Shown one piece after another: positions 17,736 to 24,772 of a DNA stretch of 64,000 bases. The notes below the pieces were generated by a model. The model saw only the letters and a list, made by a program, of their open reading frames with translations. It was not told the DNA's origin and did not search any database. The stretch lies in contig JBKKBD010000212.1 of assembly GCA_046714315.1 (NCBI GenBank), forward strand, positions 44,718 to 108,717, read 5' to 3'. The first letter of the stretch is position 1, and every line of letters starts with the position of its first letter. Position numbers and translations under genes: made by a program. The stretch comes from Specibacter sp046714315. Lineage in GTDB: Bacteria; Actinomycetota; Actinomycetes; Actinomycetales; Micrococcaceae.

Positions 17736-18089
17736 GTGAGTAATGTTGAAACAGTAGTCAGCGAATGGTTGCCCCTGCCCGATGTCGCCGAGAAGCTTGA
17801 TGTCTCGGTCACCAAAGTCCATGCACTGGTCAAGGATGGTTCCTTGCTGGCCGCACGTGTGGGGGAGCGCAAGATTCGGGCCGTGCCCGCCGAATTCATC
17901 GCAGGTGACCACATCCTGGAAAGCCTGCGGGGCACCATCTCGGTGTTGCAGGATGCCGGCTTCGAGGACGAAGAGGCCATCTTGTGGCTCTACACCCCCG
18001 ACGAATCACTGCCGGGTCGTCCCATTGATGCCCTGATGAGTGGCCGTAAGACGGAGATCCGCCGCCGCGCGTCAGCCCTGGGCTGGTAG
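17736..18089 (+). CDS. Rv2175c-type winged-helix DNA-binding protein
   Basis: The small basic protein has an N-terminal helix-turn-helix (WLPLPDVAEKLDVSVTKVHAL) and a C-terminal half ending in DALMSGRKTEIRRRASALGW, both typical of the Rv2175c family. In M. tuberculosis Rv2175c binds DNA and loses binding when phosphorylated by PknL, whose gene is adjacent. Here the kinase gene lies one gene away, so it may likewise be a kinase substrate. The start is uncertain: GTG 17736 gives the conserved family N-terminus, whereas in-frame ATGs at 17703 and 17718 would add 6-11 residues. The usual N-terminal phospho-threonine region cannot be placed with confidence. Confidence 0.88.
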   Translation: MSNVETVVSEWLPLPDVAEKLDVSVTKVHALVKDGSLLAARVGERKIRAVPAEFIAGDHILESLRGTISVLQDAGFEDEEAILWLYTPDESLPGRPIDALMSGRKTEIRRRASALGW

Positions 18090-18133
18090 CAAGCACGAAT
18101 TAGCCAAGTCTTAGGATTAGCCAAGTATTAAAC

Positions 18134-18166
18134 AGGAGAGGTTGGGCATGGCGCCCAACCTCTCCT
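18134..18166. terminator. Bidirectional terminator between Rv2175c-type gene and polyprenyl synthase
   Basis: Perfect 14-bp arms AGGAGAGGTTGGGC (18134-18147) and complement (18153-18166), 5-nt loop, then T-rich sequence; it sits between convergent genes. Confidence 0.85.
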
Positions 18167-18203
18167 TTATTTTAAGTAGCCAGTAGTTTAGTTAGCGTGG
18201 TGG

Positions 18204-19331
18204 CTAAGACGTACGGGCGACTGCCGCGAGGCCCAGCGCCGAAAGCGCCGCGGCAACGGAGGCATCAATGCTTAGCTGCGCCAGTGCCGTAAACGCGCTC
18301 TCGCTGAGTTGGGAAATCATGGCCTCCGTGTTGGACAAGGCACCGGACTCGACCATGATGGCGCACAGTCGTTGGATTTCCGCGTCGTTGAGGTCCTGCC
18401 GGCCAAGGTTCCGGTCCACAAACTCACCGTCTTGCGCGCTGGCGGCATCGATGGTCAACCCGACAAGGACGGTACGCTTCCCCTCGCGCAGGTCGTCTCC
18501 TGCGGGCTTGCCGGTCGTGGCCGGGTCACCAAAAACGCCGAGAACGTCGTCGCGCAATTGAAACGCCTCGCCGAGGGGGAGCGAAAATGCACTGTAACCA
18601 GCCAGGAGATCTTCGTCGGCACCAGCCAAGGCGCCACCCATGACAAGGGGGTGTTCCGAGGAATACTTCGCACTCTTGTAGCGAATGATGGCCGACGCCC
18701 GTGCGACTGCCGTGCCATGGGGCTTGGAAGGCCCCGAAACTTCCTCCAAGATGTCAAGGTACTGACCGGCCATGACCTCGGTCCGCATCACGTTGAAGAC
18801 CGCACGGGCCCGCGCGGCAGCGGCGGCGGACACGGCTTTGTCTGAACCTGACCCAATGCGAGAGAACATCTCCTCACTGAGGGAGAGGCAAAGATCGCCG
18901 GTCAGAATGGCCGCGGCATGGCCAAACCGCTCATCGTCCAGGGCCCAGCCGTTCTCCGAGTGCAGGGTGCTGAATTGCCGGTGCACACTTGGTCCGCCGC
19001 GACGGGTATCTGAGCGGTCAATGATGTCATCGTGGATCAAAGCTGCGGCCTGGAAGAGTTCAAGTGCCGCTCCGGCCTGAACGACGGCCTCGGCGTTCGC
19101 CGCGCCGCCAGCGCCACGCCACCCCCAGTAACAGAGCAGGGCACGCATGCGTTTGCCGCCCGTGACGAGGGTTTTGATGGAATCAATCAATGTCAAGGTG
19201 TCAGGGGAGATCTGAGCCAGAAGCGTGTGCTTTTCGGCAAGGAAATTGTTCAGTTGGGTGGCAACTGCTGCAATGAATGCATCTTGTTCGGCCGACGGTG
19301 TGGCGCCAGGGTGGACAGGCGTTGCATTCAT
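18204..19331 (-). CDS. Polyprenyl (geranylgeranyl-type) diphosphate synthase
   Basis: A trans-isoprenyl diphosphate synthase that condenses isopentenyl diphosphate with an allylic primer. The first aspartate-rich motif is HDDIIDRSD (DDIID at 101-105), and the second is LRDDVLGVFGD near residue 256; GGKRMRALLCYW near residue 58 binds isopentenyl diphosphate. At 375 residues it resembles mycobacterial IdsA-type enzymes, whose genes also lie near Rv2175c. Product length (C15 to C35) cannot be fixed from sequence. Likely products feed carotenoid, menaquinone or polyprenyl phosphate pathways. There is one convergent neighbour and a lipoprotein gene just upstream on the same strand. Confidence 0.93.
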   Translation of the reverse strand: MNATPVHPGATPSAEQDAFIAAVATQLNNFLAEKHTLLAQISPDTLTLIDSIKTLVTGGKRMRALLCYWGWRGAGGAANAEAVVQAGAALELFQAAALIHDDIIDRSDTRRGGPSVHRQFSTLHSENGWALDDERFGHAAAILTGDLCLSLSEEMFSRIGSGSDKAVSAAAAARARAVFNVMRTEVMAGQYLDILEEVSGPSKPHGTAVARASAIIRYKSAKYSSEHPLVMGGALAGADEDLLAGYSAFSLPLGEAFQLRDDVLGVFGDPATTGKPAGDDLREGKRTVLVGLTIDAASAQDGEFVDRNLGRQDLNDAEIQRLCAIMVESGALSNTEAMISQLSESAFTALAQLSIDASVAAALSALGLAAVARTS

Positions 19332-19386
19332 ACTTTCAAGATTCCTTGCTATTTGAGCTGTTGCTGAGAATAAAAAATGCCGGTTA

Positions 19387-19947
19387 CTACTTAAATGAAG
19401 CCGGCAACAGTGTGGCGCCGAGGGTGAAGGTGGCAGTAGAGGCCGTCTGGATGACTGAGACGGTCACGATTTCCTGGCCCTCAGCGCGCACGAACGTTTT
19501 CATAGGGACACCGTCAACAGAATCGCCCGGTTGTGCCTTGAACCCCTGATCGGTGAAAACCTTGGTGTAGTAGCTCAAAACATCGGCCGAAGGAGCCGTT
19601 GCCGTGGCAGTCAGTGATGCCAAGGACACTGGCTCAGCATGTTGCACGCTCGATGCCTGAATCTGCGCGCCCTTCATGAGCGGCATGACGGTGACTGGAA
19701 ACCCGGTCACGAGCTCCTTGACGGCAGTGTCTGCGGACGGAGCGGCCGTTGCCGTCGCCGAAGCGCTGGAGGAGGCTGCCGCCGTCGTACCTTGAGATAC
19801 CGTAGCCGAGGCGTTAGGGGAAGGATCGCTGGGAGCGGGGCTTGAGCAGGCAGTCAAAAGTGCGACGGCGGCTGTTGCGGCCGCAGCGGCCAGTCGCGTG
19901 CGCCGCAGTGGCAATGTGCGCCCGGTGCGGGGTGATTCCAATGTCAT
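19387..19947 (-). CDS. Putative lipoprotein of unknown function
   Basis: A basic N-terminus and hydrophobic stretch end in the lipobox LLTAC, so the cysteine should be lipidated and the protein anchored outside the membrane. After it comes a ~45-residue Ser/Ala/Thr-rich linker and then a small ~110-residue domain (KELVTGFPVTVMPLMKGAQI onward) that I cannot assign. ATG 19947 is favoured over the ATG at 19953 because AAGGAA lies seven bases upstream of it. It is 55 bp upstream of the polyprenyl synthase gene on the same strand and may be co-transcribed with it. Confidence 0.75.
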   Translation of the reverse strand: MTLESPRTGRTLPLRRTRLAAAAATAAVALLTACSSPAPSDPSPNASATVSQGTTAAASSSASATATAAPSADTAVKELVTGFPVTVMPLMKGAQIQASSVQHAEPVSLASLTATATAPSADVLSYYTKVFTDQGFKAQPGDSVDGVPMKTFVRAEGQEIVTVSVIQTASTATFTLGATLLPASFK

Positions 19948-20038
19948 GAGCATTTCCTTAGCTTCTTGAGCCTGTGGGATGGCATCCAGTCCAGTTTACC
20001 CACGATGGGCGTCGCTGCCTTAGTCCCAGCTGAATCAC

Positions 20039-20050
20039 TAGACTTGAGGC
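20039..20050 (+). promoter_or_regulatory. TAGACT -10 element six bases before the dinB GTG (leaderless)
   Basis: TAGACT (20039-20044), six bases, then GTG 20051. It is one of several start regions in the window with this exact geometry. Confidence 0.5.
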
Positions 20051-21265
20051 GTGAATGAGGATCAACGGATAGGGCAGGCGCGGCTCCCCGAGCAGGCCGG
20101 GTGCACAGTCATGCACGTGGACATGGACGCCTTCTTTGTCTTGGTTGAATTGCGGGACAGACCAGAGCTAGTGGGCAAAAAGGTCATTGTGGGCTTCCCC
20201 GAAGGTCGCTCGGTGGTGCTGTCGGCCTCGTATGAGGCTCGCGCCCTCGGCGTGCGCTCGGCCATGCCCATGTCAACAGCCATGCGGATGTGCCCCGGTG
20301 CCGTTGTGATCGAACCACGGCACAAGCTCTACTACGAGGTCTCGGCCGATGTTATGACGGTGTTCCATTCCATTACGGACACCGTTGAACAACTCAGTGT
20401 TGACGAGGCGTTCCTTGACATCAGCGGTTCGTTGCGGCGGTTGGGAACACCTCTGGAAATCGGGGCGTTGATCCGACGGCGCATAGCGGCCGAGATTGGC
20501 ATCACAGCTTCGGTGGGAATCGCCGCCAGCAAATTTGTGGCCAAGGTGGCATCGACCCGCTGTAAGCCCAATGGCATGCTGCTTATTGAGAAGGCACGGA
20601 CGGTTGAATACCTCCATACACTTCCCGTCGAGGCGCTGTGGGGAGTGGGAGCCAAGACTCGTGAGGTGCTGGCTCGTCTGGGGATTTTCACCGTGGCCGA
20701 TGTTGCCGCAACACCGTTGCCGGCCCTGCAAAAGGCCCTTGGCAGCACAGGAGCGTCATTGCATGATCTTTCATGGGGGATAGATCCGCGGGCAGTAACA
20801 CCCGAGCACCAGGAAAAGAGTATTGGTGCAGAGGAAACATTTGCCAAGGACACCTTCGACAGTGAACTTCTGACCAAGGAGCTCCTGCGGCTCTCCCACC
20901 GGGTGGCCGGGCGCCTTCGTGAGGCGGGTTTGAGTGGGCGCACACTCGCCCTTAAGATCAAATATTCGGATTTCTCCACCATTACCCGGTCCAAGGCGCT
21001 CGGTGCAAGCACCGATAGCGCCACGCAAATATACGCCGGCACGGTAGCGCTTCTTCGCGCGCTGGGGGATAGGCCGCAGAGCGTGCGACTGATCGGCGTC
21101 CGTGTTGAAAAGCTGGAGTCCTTGGACAGCGCCCCATTGCAGTTCACCTTGGATCCCCGAGATGACAATTCTCGTAACGCCGAGGTGGTCGGCGACGCCA
21201 TTGCGGCGAGGTTCGGGACGGCAAAAATAGGCCCCGCACGGCTACTTAAGCCTCGCGGGGAGTAG
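20051..21265 (+). CDS. dinB: DNA polymerase IV (Y-family)
   Basis: This translesion polymerase copies past damaged bases with low fidelity. Catalytic carboxylates lie in MHVDMDAFFVLVE (near residue 22) and LSVDEAFLDISG (near residue 119). The thumb helix-hairpin-helix region includes LWGVGAKTREVLARLGI, and the C-terminal ~110 residues form the little-finger domain. At 404 residues it is full length. The GTG start appears leaderless. No SOS (LexA) box of the actinobacterial CGAACRNNYGTTCG type is seen immediately upstream, so damage induction is not evident. Confidence 0.94.
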   Translation: MNEDQRIGQARLPEQAGCTVMHVDMDAFFVLVELRDRPELVGKKVIVGFPEGRSVVLSASYEARALGVRSAMPMSTAMRMCPGAVVIEPRHKLYYEVSADVMTVFHSITDTVEQLSVDEAFLDISGSLRRLGTPLEIGALIRRRIAAEIGITASVGIAASKFVAKVASTRCKPNGMLLIEKARTVEYLHTLPVEALWGVGAKTREVLARLGIFTVADVAATPLPALQKALGSTGASLHDLSWGIDPRAVTPEHQEKSIGAEETFAKDTFDSELLTKELLRLSHRVAGRLREAGLSGRTLALKIKYSDFSTITRSKALGASTDSATQIYAGTVALLRALGDRPQSVRLIGVRVEKLESLDSAPLQFTLDPRDDNSRNAEVVGDAIAARFGTAKIGPARLLKPRGE

Positions 21266-21398
21266 CAAAAGGAATGTGGGTTTCAGTTCAGCAAAATGAA
21301 GCCTATTGTTAGTCATAGGAGTTAATTTGTTGATGGCAATACGACGAATTTTGCACCCCTGGACACGCAGTTGTCGCTTGCGCGAAAACTGGTTCGGC

Positions 21399-21425
21399 GG
21401 GAATCTTTTCGGCGGTAGAGTCGTT
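21399..21425 (+). promoter_or_regulatory. Candidate SigR/SigH-type ECF promoter for the DUF3040 gene
   Basis: GGGAAT (21399-21404), an 18-nt spacer, and GTT (21423-21425) match the GGGAAT-N18-GTT consensus used by actinobacterial thiol-oxidative-stress sigma factors. A housekeeping-like TAGAGT (21416-21421) overlaps it but lacks a good -35. Confidence 0.4.
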
Positions 21426-21469
21426 AACGAGGAAAGACCCCAGCGGCCCTTGACCTGAAGGAGGTCGTC

Positions 21470-21847
21470 ATGCCCCTCTCTGAACATGAGCAGAGACTGT
21501 TGGACCAGTTGGAACAACAGCTGCATGCTGAAGATCCGAAATTTGCCAACGCCCTGTCATCGGATTCAACGCGCTCAATGTCGATGCGCAACGTTGTCAT
21601 CGGCGTGCTCGTCGTGATCGTCGGATTGCTGGTCGTCCTTGGCGGCGTAGCCTCGCATTTGATCATTGTGGGGATTCTCGGATTCCTGATCATGGGCGGC
21701 GGCGTATACCTGGCACTTTCCAAAGCGAAGTTCGCGCCGGATCAGCAAGGCGCCAACAACACCGGTGGAAAGAGCGGAGCCAAGCAAAAGAGCGGCTTCA
21801 TGAACGGGCTCGAGGAAAAGTGGGAAGAGCGGCGCCGCCAACAATAG
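21470..21847 (+). CDS. DUF3040 small membrane protein
   Basis: The opening MPLSEHEQRLLDQLEQQL and acidic DPKFA are diagnostic of DUF3040 proteins, which are common in actinobacteria and uncharacterised. Two hydrophobic helices (NVVIGVLVVIVGLLVVLGGV and LIIVGILGFLIMGGGVYLAL) are separated by a very short turn, and a basic C-terminal tail follows. AAGGAGG is an excellent ribosome site. The gene lies alone between dinB and the dcw cluster, a common position in Arthrobacter-like genomes. Role unknown; a stress link would follow only if the overlapping ECF promoter is real. Confidence 0.88.
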   Translation: MPLSEHEQRLLDQLEQQLHAEDPKFANALSSDSTRSMSMRNVVIGVLVVIVGLLVVLGGVASHLIIVGILGFLIMGGGVYLALSKAKFAPDQQGANNTGGKSGAKQKSGFMNGLEEKWEERRRQQ

Positions 21848-21928
21848 GCGTCATGATCTCCTCGTCACCTCCCTGACGGAAGTCTGCGGCCCGGCCCGCG
21901 CCTCTGGCAAGCCGCACGCAAGACAATC

Positions 21929-21950
21929 AAGGCCCTACGGGGCCTTTTTT
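21929..21950 (+). terminator. Intrinsic terminator after the DUF3040 gene
   Basis: AAGGCCC-TAC-GGGGCCTT stem followed by a T run and GTTTT. Confidence 0.8.
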
Positions 21951-22050
21951 GTTTTAAATGGCACTAACGAGGGACCTCTTGCGCAAAGTTTCCTGTGAAT
22001 CTGGCCGCATTCGGTGGCCATGCCCCGTTCCTCCACTTTGCACCACCAGG

Positions 22051-22085
22051 CGCCTCAACCAGGCGAATTTGCGCCTCAAAAGGCG
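22051..22085. promoter_or_regulatory. Tandem CGCCT...AGGCG dyads, 21-bp period, upstream of mraZ
   Basis: Two consecutive dyads, CGCCT-CAACC-AGGCG (22051-22065) and CGCCT-CAAA-AGGCG (22072-22085), start exactly 21 bp apart, about two helical turns. Another AGGCG overlaps the first at 22048. This is the geometry of a cooperative dimer binding site, about 240 bp before mraZ. The regulator is unknown. Confidence 0.4.
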
Positions 22086-22209
22086 AAATTACGGGGGTAG
22101 GTACACACTGCGTGGTAGTCGCCCCGTTTTTCCCTCCACCACACACCCCGCAGATAATCCTTGAAACCGCGCGGAATATTAATCCGACCCGTGGTCAACA
22201 CGCCCTAAA

Positions 22210-22247
22210 GTGGAGTTGACGGTGGAGGATTGTGGAGTAATGTGGAG
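22210..22247 (+). promoter_or_regulatory. MraZ box: four phased GTGGAG repeats
   Basis: GTGGAG occurs at 22210, 22222, 22232 and 22242, spaced 12, 10 and 10 bp, beginning with AAAGTGGAG. MraZ is known to bind direct repeats of this kind, spaced one helical turn apart, upstream of its own gene. It therefore probably autoregulates the dcw operon from here. Confidence 0.75.
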
Positions 22248-22297
22248 CACGTAAGAGGGGATCGGGGTTGGGCTCTCAACAATGAAGGCGGTGGACG

Positions 22298-22729
22298 TTG
22301 TTTCTCGGAACACATTCGCCGCGTCTTGATGAAAAGGGCCGAATCATCCTTCCCGCAAAGTTCCGGGAGGAACTTGCCAGCGGACTTGTCCTGACCAAGG
22401 GACAGGAAAACTGCATTTACGTCTTCAGCGCAAGGGAGTTCGAAAAGGTCTTGGCCCAAATGCAGGACGCTCCACTGTCCAACATGGCGGCACGTGACTA
22501 CATTCGAATCTTTCTCTCCGGAGCTTCTGACGAAGTGCCTGACAAGCAAGGGCGGGTGACCATTCCGGCCACCCTTCGTTCGTACGCAGGTCTCGAGAAG
22601 GAACTGGTGGTCATTGGCGCCGGCAGCCGGGCAGAGATTTGGGATTCACACGCTTGGCACGAGTACCTGAGCGCCAAGGAGAAGACTTTCGCAGCAACCG
22701 ACGAACTCGCCATCCCAGGAATTAGCTAG
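22298..22729 (+). CDS. mraZ: Transcriptional regulator MraZ
   Basis: First gene of the dcw cluster. The 143 residues form two SpoVT-AbrB-like half domains, with DEKGRIILPAKFREEL in the first and DKQGRVTIPATLR in the second. MraZ oligomerises into a ring and binds repeated boxes upstream of mraZ to control division and cell-wall genes. The start is TTG, giving the conserved N-terminus MFLGTHSPRLDEKGR. An AAGG/GGTGG stretch upstream can serve as ribosome site. Matching boxes lie about 50-90 bp upstream. Confidence 0.96.
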   Translation: MFLGTHSPRLDEKGRIILPAKFREELASGLVLTKGQENCIYVFSAREFEKVLAQMQDAPLSNMAARDYIRIFLSGASDEVPDKQGRVTIPATLRSYAGLEKELVVIGAGSRAEIWDSHAWHEYLSAKEKTFAATDELAIPGIS

Positions 22730-23023
22730 TTGAATTCGTCAAAAAGCAGCGTCAACAAACAGCAGTAACACCGCGTTCGCCGGTGGTCTTGAATGAGATC
22801 TCCAGCCGCCCAGCACGGACTTTTCCTGGCTCACCTTCCCCGGAGCCAGGCACGGTACGGCTTGGCGCGGAGGGGGATCTGGTTCAAGAGCACACTCCGC
22901 AATGGTGCGGACGGACCAACGCAGTACCCAGCGCCACAGCAAGATTTTTATTTGTCAGTTTGCATTGCCACGGGGGGATTGAATGCCCCTTACCGGTTTT
23001 GACCGAAGAGAAACGGAGTCGTG
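22730..23023. other. Intergenic stretch between mraZ and rsmH
   Basis: About 290 bp with no credible gene. It contains a hairpin with arms CCTGGCTC (22825-22832) and GAGCCAGG (22843-22850) and no T tract. The small frames here lack ribosome sites and family signatures. An internal promoter or leader for rsmH is possible but none is clear. Confidence 0.5.
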
Positions 23024-24022
23024 ATGACGTCGGATACCCCCACGCCACCAACGTCCGAACGCCACACTCCAGTTCTGAAAGACCGCTGCATCAACCTCTT
23101 GGCTCCTGCCTTTGAGATCGCCCGGGCAGCCGGTCGCACCCCCATCGTCATTGATGCCACGCTGGGCATGGGCGGGCACAGCGAAGCAATGCTGCAGCGC
23201 TACCCGGATCTGCACCTGATCGGGATCGACCGAGACACCGAAGCACTTGGCCTGGCCGGTGAACGTCTGGCACCATTTACGGACCGCACCGACCTTGTTC
23301 ACGCAGTCTACGACGAAATTGCTGACGTCCTTGAGGATCTTGGCATCCCAGCCATCGACGGAATCCTGATGGATCTGGGCGTTTCCTCACTGCAGCTCGA
23401 TGAGCGCGATCGCGGCTTCGCCTATTCCTTTGATGCGCCGCTGGACATGCGCATGGACACAAGCCGTGGGCAGACAGCGGCCGACGTCATCAACACTTAC
23501 TCGGAAGAGGATCTGGTCCGGATCATCCGCAAGTGGGGCGAAGAGAAGTTCGCCGGGCGCATCGCCAACCATATTGTGGCCGCACGCGACAAGGCGCCAC
23601 TGACCCGCACCGGTGAACTCGTAGATATCATCCGCAACGTTGTCCCCTCGGGCGCAGCCCGAACGGGTGGACATCCCGCCAAGCGAACGTTCCAGGCCCT
23701 GCGCATCGAGGTCAATGAGGAACTGAGTGTGCTGGAAACGGCCATTCCGGCCGCTGTCGATGCGCTGGTTCTGCACGGCCGGGCCGTTGTCATGTCCTAC
23801 CACTCCTTGGAAGACAAGATTGTCAAGGCTGTCTTTGCGGCCGGATCGCAGTCCTCGGCCCCCGCCGGATTCCCGGTTGAGCTTGAAGAACACAAGGCAA
23901 CTCTGAAACGCCTGACTAAGGGCACGGAGATACCCACAGAAGAAGAGATAGCAGAGAATCCAAGAGCGGCCTCGGCGCGCTTGCGAGCAGTGGAAAAGAT
24001 CAGGGTCAGGAGTGCCAAATGA
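23024..24022 (+). CDS. rsmH: 16S rRNA (cytosine1402-N4)-methyltransferase
   Basis: RsmH (MraW) methylates N4 of C1402 in the ribosomal P site using S-adenosylmethionine. The opening RHTPVLKDRCINLL and the SAM-binding DATLGMGGHSEAML are diagnostic, and DGILMDLGVSSLQLD and HPAKRTFQALRIEVNEE follow in the expected order. ATG 23024 directly follows an in-frame GTG at 23021; GGAG lies close upstream of both. Its stop overlaps the next start by ATGA, so ftsL is translationally coupled. The C-terminal region is normal in length. Confidence 0.97.
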   Translation: MTSDTPTPPTSERHTPVLKDRCINLLAPAFEIARAAGRTPIVIDATLGMGGHSEAMLQRYPDLHLIGIDRDTEALGLAGERLAPFTDRTDLVHAVYDEIADVLEDLGIPAIDGILMDLGVSSLQLDERDRGFAYSFDAPLDMRMDTSRGQTAADVINTYSEEDLVRIIRKWGEEKFAGRIANHIVAARDKAPLTRTGELVDIIRNVVPSGAARTGGHPAKRTFQALRIEVNEELSVLETAIPAAVDALVLHGRAVVMSYHSLEDKIVKAVFAAGSQSSAPAGFPVELEEHKATLKRLTKGTEIPTEEEIAENPRAASARLRAVEKIRVRSAK

Positions 24023-24708
24023 GCCAGCAAGCAGCACGCATTATCCCGGTGACCACGGGCAATAACGCCCGATCCCTGCGTGCTTCCTTGGCCGATCCCC
24101 GAATCGCCCGCCCCGCCCCGGCCCCTGAGAAGTCCAAGAAGTCCCGCGCGCCGCTGTCCTTGGTGGTATCCGCTCCCAAGCGCAGCTCAAGGTCTCTGAT
24201 GGTCATCTTGTTTGCGGTGGTTGTAACGGCCATGGCCGTTGTGCTGGTCATGAGCATCTCGGTCTCCAAGGGGCAGTATGAACTCGTGGGCCTGAAGAGT
24301 CAGCAATCAGACTTGTACAAGGTGAACCAATCACTCGAGCAGGACATTGCGGCCAAGGCGGCTCCTCAGGAACTGGTGGCCCAGGCTGCGGCTCTGGGTA
24401 TGGTGCCGGCAACAACAACGGGCCAGATTGATGTGCGCACCAAGCAGGTCAGTGGTTCGCCCGAGCCGGCTTCAGCAGATGCCAAGGGGCTGGCGGTCAT
24501 CCCTCCCGCCCTGATCGACACCCCCGCAGTTCCCGTTGCAGAGGAGGCCGCCGAGCCGCTGAGTCCTGCCGCAAAGGAAACTAAGGCAAGCGACGATCCA
24601 TCCGCGGCCGAGAAAGCTGTGGCAGCGCCTGCAGCCGCTCCTGCGGCTGCTGTGACACCCGATCTTAACGGCGGCACCATCCCGGCTCCGCTCGAGAAGG
24701 GCGACTAG
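24019..24708 (+). CDS. ftsL: FtsL-like septum protein with Ala/Pro-rich tail
   Basis: Position between rsmH and ftsI, a ~65-residue basic cytoplasmic N-terminus, one transmembrane helix (SLMVILFAVVVTAMAVVLVM, ~residues 60-82) and a short coiled-coil-like segment (ELVGLKSQQSDLYKVNQSLE) identify the FtsL/DivIC-type bitopic division protein. It would link FtsQ/FtsB to FtsW-FtsI. The remaining ~100 residues are low complexity, rich in Ala, Pro, Glu and Lys, and have no fold I can see. Sequence conservation of FtsL is poor, so the call rests mainly on context and topology. Confidence 0.8.
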   Translation: MSQQAARIIPVTTGNNARSLRASLADPRIARPAPAPEKSKKSRAPLSLVVSAPKRSSRSLMVILFAVVVTAMAVVLVMSISVSKGQYELVGLKSQQSDLYKVNQSLEQDIAAKAAPQELVAQAAALGMVPATTTGQIDVRTKQVSGSPEPASADAKGLAVIPPALIDTPAVPVAEEAAEPLSPAAKETKASDDPSAAEKAVAAPAAAPAAAVTPDLNGGTIPAPLEKGD

Positions 24709-24772
24709 GGTTTAACCACAGTCATCATCACAAGAGACGGCATCGCCGCTCTCACAGCAAACAGCGCAAGGA

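Larger units (their letters stand above)
21848..22297. other. 450-bp intergenic region upstream of mraZ
   Basis: It holds, in order, the DUF3040 terminator (21929-21950), a pair of tandem dyads (22051-22085) and the phased MraZ boxes (22210-22247). Short open frames here have no ribosome sites or recognisable products. The dcw promoter must lie within the last ~250 bp, but no convincing -35/-10 pair is visible. Confidence 0.6.

Noticed and set aside
22783..23115. 110-codon frame between mraZ and rsmH
   Set aside because: No ribosome site, no recognisable motif, and it overlaps the start of rsmH.
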